Shown piece by piece: positions 14,541-21,489 of a stretch of DNA of 21,957 nucleotides. The translations under genes and the position numbers were made by a program. Source of the DNA: CAZHOV01 sp964534315 (GTDB lineage Bacteria > Bacteroidota > Bacteroidia > Chitinophagales > Saprospiraceae); NCBI GenBank assembly GCA_964534315.1, contig CAZHOV010000095.1, positions 1 to 21,957 of the forward strand, written 5' to 3'. Within the stretch, counting starts at the first letter, position 1; every line of letters starts with the position of its first letter. Under the pieces are notes generated by a model. That model was not told the DNA's origin and made no database searches. It saw only the letters and a list, made by a program, of their open reading frames with translations.

Positions 14541-15782
14541 TTAGAAGTCATTAATAGATCGTCCAAGGAATGTAAGGACACAACGGAATCCAACATAAGA
14601 CTTGGTTGTATCTTGGAATTCCCAATGTCTTGTACCAGTTTGGAGGAAAAAATAGACATCTTTCCATGAACCACCTCTAATCACTTTTCGCTGTTGCGCT
14701 AAAGGATCATCCTCCGTTGCATCGTAGCGAAGGTCAGGATTCAGGTCATGGATAAAAGAATAAGCATTTTCATCGAACGCGGTAGAAGTCCATTCTGAAA
14801 CATTTCCAGACATGTTGTATAGTCCGTAATCATTTGGGAAATAGGCATCTGCTTTTACCGTATACAAACCTCCGTCTTCAGGATAATTTCCTCTACCAGG
14901 CTTAAAGTTTGCTAACAAGCAACCTTTAGCATTTCTTACGTAATAACCTCCCCAAGGGTAAGGAGCCATATCATGTCCACCTCTTGCGGCATATTCCCAT
15001 TCATGCTCCGTAGGAAGGCGGAAATCTTCTGATCTAAATCCTTCGGCAGACTCATAAGAATTCCACAATTCGGTCCGCCAATAGGTGAAGGCAGTTGCCA
15101 TTCGCCAACTCACTCCAACCACAGGATAGTCATCAAAAGCCGGATGGCTGAAATAATTCCTGGTCATTGGCTCATTATAGGAATACGCAAAATCCCGAAT
15201 CCAGCAAAGCGTATCCGGATAAATATTGACCTTATCCTTTTTGATGAAAGAAGTCCGGTTGGCCTGGCCATATCTATAATCGGCCGCTCGCTGCCAATCA
15301 TACCATTTATATTCATATTCGAACTTCGTCACGTTAAGTTCTTTTCTTCCGGAGAAACGCTCATCATCCATATAATAGAGATCCTCCAGCATTTCATCCG
15401 TCCAGTCGATCGGCTGAAACCAATCAATTCGTTCATCTCCATCTTCCGTCTCATAATAATGTTCAAGGTAAGCATGGGCGATAGAATCCCGAACCCAATA
15501 AACGAATTGACGATATTCGTTATTTGTAATTTCGGTATCATCCATGTAAAACCCCTGAATAGAGATCGATTTAGGACGTTGTACGTAAGTTCTGCTGATG
15601 TCTTGATCACTAGGACCAATGTGAAGTGTTCCGGAAGGTACGTATACCATTCCGTAAGGGTTAATACCCTTCCAATTGGGACGGTCAAAGACCCCGATTA
15701 ATTGACCAGATTGACGTGTACCACAAGCTGCAAAAAATGTGATAACTAAGAAGACAAGCGAAAATTTGACTACTTTTTTCAT
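14541..15782 (-). CDS. gldK: T9SS ring lipoprotein GldK
   Basis: GldK (PorK) is the lipoprotein that forms the periplasmic ring of T9SS with GldN under the outer membrane. 413 aa. A lipoprotein signal peptide (VKFSLVFLVITFFAAC, lipidated Cys20) is followed by a formylglycine-generating-enzyme/SUMF1-like domain from about 45 to 405: MVYVPSGTLHIGP, DDTEITNNEYRQF, LPTEHEWEYAARGG (256-269), GNVSEWTS (326-333), RGGSWKD (369-375), GFRC (398-401). In GldK this fold is structural; enzyme activity is not expected. Gap to the upstream porP/sprF gene is 223 bp, with a possible promoter at 15862-15894. The stop codon is followed closely by a terminator-like hairpin. Confidence 0.96.
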   Translation of the reverse strand: MKKVVKFSLVFLVITFFAACGTRQSGQLIGVFDRPNWKGINPYGMVYVPSGTLHIGPSDQDISRTYVQRPKSISIQGFYMDDTEITNNEYRQFVYWVRDSIAHAYLEHYYETEDGDERIDWFQPIDWTDEMLEDLYYMDDERFSGRKELNVTKFEYEYKWYDWQRAADYRYGQANRTSFIKKDKVNIYPDTLCWIRDFAYSYNEPMTRNYFSHPAFDDYPVVGVSWRMATAFTYWRTELWNSYESAEGFRSEDFRLPTEHEWEYAARGGHDMAPYPWGGYYVRNAKGCLLANFKPGRGNYPEDGGLYTVKADAYFPNDYGLYNMSGNVSEWTSTAFDENAYSFIHDLNPDLRYDATEDDPLAQQRKVIRGGSWKDVYFFLQTGTRHWEFQDTTKSYVGFRCVLTFLGRSINDF

Positions 15783-15861
15783 GTTAACACCCGAGTTTTC
15801 CTTCGATTTGATTATGCTATTAATAAAGCGATCGTAAATATAGTTCCTTTGAAAAAGAAAT

Positions 15862-15894
15862 CAAAACTAAATAGGAGAATTTAACGATTTCAGA
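15862..15894 (-). promoter_or_regulatory. Possible gldK promoter (weak)
   Basis: On the minus strand TAGTTTTG (15869-15862) fully matches TAnnTTTG, and TCTG (15894-15891), one mismatch from TTTG, lies 21 nt upstream. Transcription would start near 15855 with a leader of about 70 nt before gldK. The -33 box is imperfect. The rest of the 223-bp gap is AT-rich, and I see no other feature in it. Confidence 0.3.
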
Positions 15895-16005
15895 TACTGC
15901 TGTTTACGATAACGCTTAATGAACGACTAAAAATTTGCTTAAGTATGAAATTTTAAAATTTTAATAAAAAAAACCGTCCAACAATGCATTTTCAACTCGA
16001 ATCGA

Positions 16006-16980
16006 TTATAAATTACGTGGATTGTAAATAATTTTTGGCAGTTTACCTTTCCCTATGGGTTTATTCAAATTATAATTCACCATAATCTCATGAGAACCAG
16101 TACTCACCTGGTTTAAACCAGATATTGTCGCATCATAACCATAGGCCAACGTAAACGATTCATTTAAGCGAATGCCTGCAAAAATAACAATTGCATCCAA
16201 AGTATTTGCATTATATCCCCGAATTCCTGCTCCACCAAAGAAATTTTTGTCGTATGACAACATCAGAGCCAATTCGCCCTGGGTTTCTATAAGGTCTGAT
16301 TTTACAAATACTGTGGGCGTTAATTGAAAATGTTCGCCAAGGATAAAATAATAAGAAGAATTTATAAAAAAATTACTTTCATAATTAAAAGTGACCGTTT
16401 CCATTTCTACGGAAGGGCGGTTCAGATGATTCGCTCCGACACCAAATTCAAATCTGCCCGCCCGTAAATAAGCACCGGCCAGAATCGTACTCGCTATCCC
16501 GCTCACCCTTGCATTTGGTAATAGATTATCATTGTGAATTAAATTATTTTCTTCGTACTCTCCGCTTGATGTTCGTAATTTATCTCCATCTAAAGAGCGC
16601 TGGACGATCCCACCTCCCAGACCAAGAGATAAAGTGGTCTTTTCTCCCAACCTTAAAAAATAATTATAGGACAAGGTTAGATTAAGCGCGTTTTGTGCAC
16701 CTATGGTCTCATTATCAAAATTTATTCCAATTCCGCCACCCAAAAAATACAACGGTGCATGGATATTCAAATTTTGAGATGCCGGGCTACCGTCCAACCC
16801 TACCCATTGTTGGCGGTATACGCCTGTCGCGCTAAGCGATTCATCCATACCTGCATAGGCCGGATTAAAATTATACTTGTTTAGAAAATTTAAACTGTAT
16901 TGTACTTTCTGCTGTGCCCAGCTAACCGAGCACCATCCTGCTACCATTATGATAATGAGTATATGTAGATACTTATTCAT
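16006..16980 (-). CDS. PorP/SprF-family T9SS membrane protein
   Basis: A type IX secretion system outer-membrane beta-barrel of the PorP/SprF family, 324 aa. A signal peptide (HILIIIMVAGWCSVSWAQ, cleavage about residue 22-23) is followed by the family hallmark near the mature N-terminus, LNFLNKYNFNPAYAGMD (NPAYAG at 39-44). Strands with alternating aromatic and small residues follow (LYFLGGGIGINFDNE, LSLGLGGGIVQRSLDGDKL, RFEFGVGANHLNRPS) and the usual SGSHEIMVNYNL-like end. In P. gingivalis PorP belongs to the core T9SS and is encoded before porK; SprF proteins in F. johnsoniae assist particular cargo such as SprB. Its place just upstream of gldK supports the PorP role, but family paralogs are many, so no symbol is assigned. 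It follows the YyaL-type gene by only 34 bp. Confidence 0.93.
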   Translation of the reverse strand: MNKYLHILIIIMVAGWCSVSWAQQKVQYSLNFLNKYNFNPAYAGMDESLSATGVYRQQWVGLDGSPASQNLNIHAPLYFLGGGIGINFDNETIGAQNALNLTLSYNYFLRLGEKTTLSLGLGGGIVQRSLDGDKLRTSSGEYEENNLIHNDNLLPNARVSGIASTILAGAYLRAGRFEFGVGANHLNRPSVEMETVTFNYESNFFINSSYYFILGEHFQLTPTVFVKSDLIETQGELALMLSYDKNFFGGAGIRGYNANTLDAIVIFAGIRLNESFTLAYGYDATISGLNQVSTGSHEIMVNYNLNKPIGKGKLPKIIYNPRNL

Positions 16981-17014
16981 GATTTCAACATATATTTATA
17001 GTATAAACTATTTT

Positions 17015-19066
17015 TTACTTTAATAATTGTTTAAAGGCTTCCAATGTTGTGACGGGACGAAGGCAGGAATAGTCGCGACAAAGATAGATGGTAGCTTTTT
17101 CTTGATCATCCGCTGTTTTTCCGGTAAGCAGTGGGTAGTTGTCAGAACTTTCTGCAGCCGCCATTATCACTTTATGCGGAATGTATAGCTGATTGATCGC
17201 ATCAGCCATGTTAATTGCCTCCTTTCCCACTACCGCCACTTCAGCATAACTATAAATCAGACTAAGTAAGGCCGTTGCCCAATTAGAAAAGGAAGATGGA
17301 TATTTTTCAAGGCTTTCTACAATAGCTCCTACCATCTGATACCCCCGCTTGCGGTAAGCGTCATTATCCATCAGTATGCCCAATTTAATCAAATTGTGAG
17401 CCATTGATGAGTTACCTGAAGGAGTGGCATTATCAAATAGTTCCTTCTTACGAATAACTAAGTCTGTTTGCTGCTGATTGGCATAGAAAAAGAACGGACT
17501 ATCAGAATCTGAAAATTGATCGATGACATAATTGGTGAAGGTAACAGCTTTTTTGAGGTAGTGCTCATCAAAATCAATCTGATAAAACGCTAGCAAAGCT
17601 TCTATAAAAAAAGCATAATCGTCTGCAAAAGCTTCATATTGAGCCTTGCCATCTTTATAGGTATGAAATAATCCAAACCCATCTGGTTTAGCCATTTTAT
17701 TCAATACAAAATGGATATTTTTCCGGGCTTTTTCTTTGTAATCTTCAGTTCCGAGAGCCTTGTATGCAGTAATATAGGCAGTGGTCATCAAGGCATTCCA
17801 GCCGAGAATAATCTTGTCGTCAAGTCCCGGACGCACCCGTTCTGACCTTTTCTCAAGGAGTTTCTTTTTATAACGGTTGAGCTGCCGGGCCCAGTCTTCT
17901 GGTTGCAGAGCATGCTCACTGGTAAACGTTTCAACCGACTTAGGCCTCCACAGAATGTTTTTACCTTCCCAGTTGCCTTCGTCAGAAACACCGTAGAATT
18001 TCATCAATAAATCAGCTTCTTCTCCTAACACTTTCCTGATTTCATCAGCGTTCCAAACATAGAATTTCCCTTCTTCTCCTTCAGAATCTGCATCTAACGC
18101 CGAATAAAAGCCTCCTTCTTTGCTAGTCATTTCGCGTTCGATAAATTCAAGCGTCTCTTCTATGGCGTCCTTAAATAGTTTTTTAGGACTATGTTGATAA
18201 ACATCCGATAACAATTTGACCAATAACGCATTGTCGTAGAGCATCTTCTCGAAATGAGGGATCAGCCAGGCGTTATCAGTAGCATACCGGGCAAACCCTC
18301 CTCCGATTTGATCGTAGATACCTCCTCTGATCATTTTCTCTAACGAAAAGTGTACATGATTAAGCGCTTCTTCCTCTTTGGTGTAATAGGCATACATCAG
18401 CAAATAATCTAGCCCCATCGTTCCCGGAAATTTAGGGGCACCCCCAAAACCGCCATGCTCGCGATCGAAATGCCCATTCATGCGCCCAAATATTTCATTT
18501 GCCAGAGCCTCATTAAATTTAGCACCGGCATTTTCCACCGTTATAGCCGCATCTGTAAACCGCTCGTCCCCATTTTCCAGCAGCTCCATTAGTCGATCCG
18601 CCTGTTTTTCAACCACGGTACGCTTCGTCCGGAAGGTATGTACCATATGTTTGAGTACCTGCAACCAAGATGGACGGTTGTGGTATGGCTGAGGAGGGAA
18701 GTAAGTACCTCCGTAAAAAGGTCTTTTATCGGGCGTCAGAAAGCAATTCAATGGCCAGCCGCCAGCCCCACCGGAAAGATACTGCACTGCTTCCATATAA
18801 ATTTGATCCACATCAGGCCTTTCCTCTCGATCTACTTTGATGTTTACAAAGTTTTTATTCATGAATTCTGCAATTTCCGGATCTTCAAAAGACTCTCGCT
18901 CCATAACATGACACCAATGGCAGGTGGAGTAGCCAATGCTCACCAAAATGGGTTTATCTTCTTTTACTGCTTTTTCAAAAGCCTCTTCCTTCCAGGCAAA
19001 CCATTCTACCGGATTATGTGCATGTTGAAGTAAGTAAGGACTGGATTCGTGGATTAGGTGATTCAT
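17015..19066 (-). CDS. Thioredoxin-domain protein, YyaL/SPATA20 type
   Basis: A 683-aa protein of the widespread YyaL/SPATA20 (DUF255) family. The N-terminal thioredoxin-like domain (about 1-165) carries the CxxC pair in STCHWCHVME (C49 and C52), with the family start NHLIHESSPYLLQHAHNPVEW. The rest (about 190-660) is an alpha/alpha-barrel like that of N-acylglucosamine 2-epimerases and glycosidases, including GGFGGAPKFPG, GGIYDQIGGGFARYATD, HFEKMLYDNALL and FYSALDADSEGEEGKFYVW. Biochemical function is not settled. It is full length and appears intact. It starts at the ATG at 19064-19066, just right of which lie the heptamer arrays, so its promoter must lie in or next to repeat DNA. The porP/sprF-type gene starts 34 bp after its stop, so the two are probably on one transcript. 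Confidence 0.94.
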   Translation of the reverse strand: MNHLIHESSPYLLQHAHNPVEWFAWKEEAFEKAVKEDKPILVSIGYSTCHWCHVMERESFEDPEIAEFMNKNFVNIKVDREERPDVDQIYMEAVQYLSGGAGGWPLNCFLTPDKRPFYGGTYFPPQPYHNRPSWLQVLKHMVHTFRTKRTVVEKQADRLMELLENGDERFTDAAITVENAGAKFNEALANEIFGRMNGHFDREHGGFGGAPKFPGTMGLDYLLMYAYYTKEEEALNHVHFSLEKMIRGGIYDQIGGGFARYATDNAWLIPHFEKMLYDNALLVKLLSDVYQHSPKKLFKDAIEETLEFIEREMTSKEGGFYSALDADSEGEEGKFYVWNADEIRKVLGEEADLLMKFYGVSDEGNWEGKNILWRPKSVETFTSEHALQPEDWARQLNRYKKKLLEKRSERVRPGLDDKIILGWNALMTTAYITAYKALGTEDYKEKARKNIHFVLNKMAKPDGFGLFHTYKDGKAQYEAFADDYAFFIEALLAFYQIDFDEHYLKKAVTFTNYVIDQFSDSDSPFFFYANQQQTDLVIRKKELFDNATPSGNSSMAHNLIKLGILMDNDAYRKRGYQMVGAIVESLEKYPSSFSNWATALLSLIYSYAEVAVVGKEAINMADAINQLYIPHKVIMAAAESSDNYPLLTGKTADDQEKATIYLCRDYSCLRPVTTLEAFKQLLK

Positions 19067-19097
19067 TTTTTTAGCTTTTGTATTGGATTTGGGTGAA

Positions 19098-19265
19098 GTA
19101 TGAAATATGAAATATGAAATATGAAGTATTAAGTATGAAGTATTAAGTATGAAATATGAAGTATGAAATATGAAATATGAAATATGAAGTATGAAGTATT
19201 AAGTATGAAATATGAAGCATTAAGTATGAAGTATTAAGTATGAAATATGAAATATGAAGTATTAA
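19098..19265. repeat. Heptamer array, 24 units (RTATGAA)
   Basis: Exactly 24 head-to-tail 7-bp units cover 168 bp. Only four unit types occur: ATATGAA, GTATGAA, GTATTAA and one GCATTAA, in irregular order. There are no indels across the whole run, which argues for growth by slippage or unit exchange. It begins 32 bp upstream of the YyaL-type start codon and is nine bases from the next heptamer array. Confidence 0.97.
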
Positions 19266-19274
19266 AATTATTTT

Positions 19275-19351
19275 CATTGCTCATTGTTCATTGTTCATTG
19301 CTCATTGCACATTGCAAATTGCACATTGCTCATGGCTCATTGCTCATTGTT
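19275..19351. repeat. Heptamer array, 11 units (CATTGCT)
   Basis: Eleven 7-bp units in phase: CATTGCT, CATTGTT, CATTGCA and single-base variants. On the minus strand the unit is (A/T)GCAATG or AACAATG. The first eight units are downstream of the metallo-hydrolase gene; the last three lie inside its coding end, and the stop codon TGA (minus strand, 19332-19330) is made from the repeat itself. Confidence 0.95.
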
Positions 19352-20106
19352 AACCGCAATCCGTCGTATGCCAATTCTACGTTTTGGGGTAATTTTTTGT
19401 TCACTTTGTCATAGAGGCCCATTCGATGGCTGACATGGGTTAGATAGGTTTTATCGGGTTTAATTTGATCGATCAGTTGGAGGGCTTCATCAAGGTTGAG
19501 GTGTGAATAGTGTGGTTTTTGGTGTAGTGCGTTCAGGACCAGAATTTTGGTACCTTTTACCTTTTCCAATTCTTCTTGAGTAATGGTTTTTGCGTCGGTG
19601 ATGTAGGTAAAATCGCCGAATCGGAAACCCAGTACGGGTAGCTTACCATGGAGTACTTCAATAGGCTGAAGGTTTAAGGTACCTATGGAAAAGGGGGTTT
19701 CTTTAGAAATGGTATGCAAGTTATAGCCGGGGGCACCAGGATAGGGGTTCTCTTCAAAAGCATAGGAGAAGCGCTCTTTTATACTATCCTGAACAATCTC
19801 GGTAGCATAGAGCGCCATTTTCTTTCGTTGCCTGAAATTAAAAGGCCGGACGTCATCAAGACCGATAATATGATCATTGTGCTCGTGTGTAATAACGATG
19901 GCATCGAGATCAACGATTCCTTCACGGAGCATCTGTTGCCGGAAGTCAGGCCCGGCGTCAACAACAATAGCGGTATCCTTATCGGCCACGTGAATAGCGC
20001 ACCTTAATCGTTTATCTTTCGGATTAGATGATTGGCATACTTCGCATGGGCAACCAATAACAGGGACGCCCTGAGATGTTCCGGTGCCGAGAATGGTGAT
20101 TTGCAA
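19330..20106 (-). CDS. PhnP-like metallo-beta-lactamase-fold hydrolase
   Basis: A 258-aa MBL-fold hydrolase of the PhnP type. It shows GTGTSQGVPVIGCPCEVC (7-24) with cysteines 19, 21 and 24, which in PhnP bind a structural zinc; the main metal motif THEHNDH (H74, H76, D78, H79); VVDAGPDFRQQ; TDAKT (about 170); and THVSHRMG (about 224) near the end. Family members cleave cyclic phosphodiesters; E. coli PhnP acts on phosphoribosyl cyclic phosphate. No C-P lyase genes are nearby, so the substrate is open. The start is TTG (20104-20106), right after the upstream gene's stop (TAA GGC TTG), so translation is probably coupled. The last residues, MSNEP, are encoded by the heptamer array. Confidence 0.92.
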   Translation of the reverse strand: MQITILGTGTSQGVPVIGCPCEVCQSSNPKDKRLRCAIHVADKDTAIVVDAGPDFRQQMLREGIVDLDAIVITHEHNDHIIGLDDVRPFNFRQRKKMALYATEIVQDSIKERFSYAFEENPYPGAPGYNLHTISKETPFSIGTLNLQPIEVLHGKLPVLGFRFGDFTYITDAKTITQEELEKVKGTKILVLNALHQKPHYSHLNLDEALQLIDQIKPDKTYLTHVSHRMGLYDKVNKKLPQNVELAYDGLRLTMSNEP

Positions 20107-20109
20107 GCC

Positions 20110-20400
20110 TTATTGATTTTCTTTTTGCAATCCTACTAATTCTTTTTTTGTAAGCTGAACAAAAAACTTGAGATCTTTGGCGGGAAGTTGATCAACATCG
20201 ACAATGATATCGTTAAGTATTTCCAGGAAGCAATTGATACGAGCCTCCGTATCATAAAACTTATTGATCACAACAACTTTGGAATCCTTCACTATACAGT
20301 AGCCAGAATTAAAATTCCCCTTTTCATAACGGATCACGTACCCAAGTTCATTGAATAAGGATTCCATTTTTTTCAGCGTATGTGTTGTATATTTGAACAT
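20110..20400 (-). CDS. Conserved hypothetical protein, 96 aa
   Basis: A small soluble protein without signal peptide or membrane segment: MFKYTTHTLKKMESLFNELG (helix), then GNFNSGYCIVKDSKVVVINKF (strands), YDTEARINCFLEILNDII (helix), and a C-terminal helix with LKFFVQLTKKEL. I recall similar unnamed proteins (YDTEARINC motif) next to metallo-hydrolase genes in other Bacteroidota; no function is known to me. It ends three bases before the TTG start of the hydrolase, in the same frame, so the two form an operon and probably act together. The 143-bp gap to the divergent beta-barrel gene is AT-rich; I see no full promoter on this strand. Confidence 0.82.
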   Translation of the reverse strand: MFKYTTHTLKKMESLFNELGYVIRYEKGNFNSGYCIVKDSKVVVINKFYDTEARINCFLEILNDIIVDVDQLPAKDLKFFVQLTKKELVGLQKENQ

Positions 20401-20543
20401 GTAATAATTCTTATTGTAATTAATTAGTGTACTTTATCTTGGGTCTTAATAATTAAAAACTATTTTTTCTGTTTAGTAATTTTAGATTTCGAAGATAAAA
20501 ATAGAATATTTGTGGATTAAACTATTTTTTAAAATTCATTCAA

Positions 20544-21179
20544 ATGTATAAACTAACCACGTTACTAGCTTTTTTGTTGACGTTTTTTGCCATTAATGCA
20601 TTAATAGCACAGGAAAACCGTTTCGGCGCGGGTGTTGTTGTGGGCGTAAATGCCTCTCAGATTACCGGAGACAAGACCGGAGGATACAACAAAATAGGCA
20701 TTCAGGCTGGATTAAGAGGGGTAGCTTTTATTAGTGAAAAGTTTGATTTAAGTACGGAGCTGCTTTTTAGCCAGCGTGGCAGCCGTTCGGAGAAAAACAA
20801 CCCTCGTTTTGCATTTGGTGCGGGCGTTATTCAGTTGAATTATATTGAAGTTCCGGTCTTGGCTAATTATAAAGACTGGCTAGATCCGGAGGGAGAATAT
20901 TACAAGATCAACTTTTTGGCCGGTTTGTCTTATGGTCGACTAATCAGTGCTTCCACTAACAGGGAGTCTTCCCACACCGGGGAAGAAGACAATTTTGCAA
21001 AGAATGACATCAGCTTTATGGCAGGTGTCACGTTTTATGCCACCAAAAACATTGGTATTACGGGCCGGTTTACACGGTCTATCAATTTGTTATACGACAA
21101 CCGGGATGAGGGGAATCAATCCGGCTTTAACTCGCTTCGAGGATATTTGATTACGCTCCAAGGGGTGTATATGTTTTAG
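20544..21179 (+). CDS. Outer-membrane beta-barrel (porin family), 211 aa
   Basis: A small outer-membrane beta-barrel protein of the PorT/OMP_b-brl type. A signal peptide (KLTTLLAFLLTFFAINALIAQ, about residues 3-23) is followed by alternating strands typical of an eight-stranded barrel: FGAGVVVGVNASQITGD, IGIQAGLRGVAFISEKFDL, LLFSQRGSR, VIQLNYIEVPVLANY (a signature in this family), NFLAGLSYGRLIS, FMAGVTFYATKNIGITGRF, and a final strand LRGYLITLQGVYMF ending in Phe, as expected for outer-membrane insertion. Role unknown; this is a broad family. The upstream AATATTTG (20505-20512) is one base from the -7 consensus, with TTTA 20 nt before it, a weak promoter candidate. The stop codon TAG is the first three bases of the octamer array that follows. 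Confidence 0.9.
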   Translation: MYKLTTLLAFLLTFFAINALIAQENRFGAGVVVGVNASQITGDKTGGYNKIGIQAGLRGVAFISEKFDLSTELLFSQRGSRSEKNNPRFAFGAGVIQLNYIEVPVLANYKDWLDPEGEYYKINFLAGLSYGRLISASTNRESSHTGEEDNFAKNDISFMAGVTFYATKNIGITGRFTRSINLLYDNRDEGNQSGFNSLRGYLITLQGVYMF

Positions 21180-21448
21180 GAAGATAGGAGAGTAGGAAAT
21201 TGGGAAAGAAGGAGAGTAGGAAATTTGGAAAAGGGGGAAGATGGAAATTTGGAAATTTGGAAATTAGGAAATTAGGAAATTTGGAAAAGGGGGAAGATGG
21301 AAATTTGGAAATTTGGAAAAGGGGAAGAAGGGAATTGGGAAAGAAGGAGAGTAGGAAATTTGGAAAAGGGGAAGAAGGGAATTGGGAAAGAAGGAGAGTA
21401 GGAAATTTGGAAAAGGGGGAAGAAGGGAATTGGGAAAGAAGGAGTGGA
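21177..21448. repeat. Octamer array, about 34 units (TTGGAAAT)
   Basis: Units of 8 bp run from the TAG stop of the beta-barrel gene: TAGGAAGA, TAGGAGAG, TAGGAAAT, TTGGAAAT, TTGGAAAA and GGGGGAAG, with rare one-base phase slips. From about 21313 to 21440 a higher-order unit of 47 bp (TTGGAAAAGGGGAAG through GAGAGTAGGAAAT) recurs at 21313, 21360 and 21407. It is the same unit family as positions 1-120 read on the minus strand. It fills nearly all the space to the next gene. Confidence 0.95.
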
Positions 21449-21489
21449 ACTAGTGAAACATAATTATGGTTAAGAATCAAATTTTAATT

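Noticed and set aside
17079..17086. TATCTTTG box as a promoter for the porP/sprF-type gene
   Set aside because: It fits the -7 element, but no TTTG lies at the right distance upstream, and it is inside the coding region of the gene before.
19330..20106. Part of a phosphonate (C-P lyase) pathway
   Set aside because: The hydrolase is PhnP-like, but no other phn gene is in the window; the fold is shared by many unrelated hydrolases.
21151..21480. Open frames on both strands through the octamer array (Pro/Phe/Ser-rich on one strand, Gly/Lys/Glu-rich on the other)
   Set aside because: An 8-bp period without stops gives long low-complexity frames in several phases. They are artefacts of the repeat, with no start context or domain.
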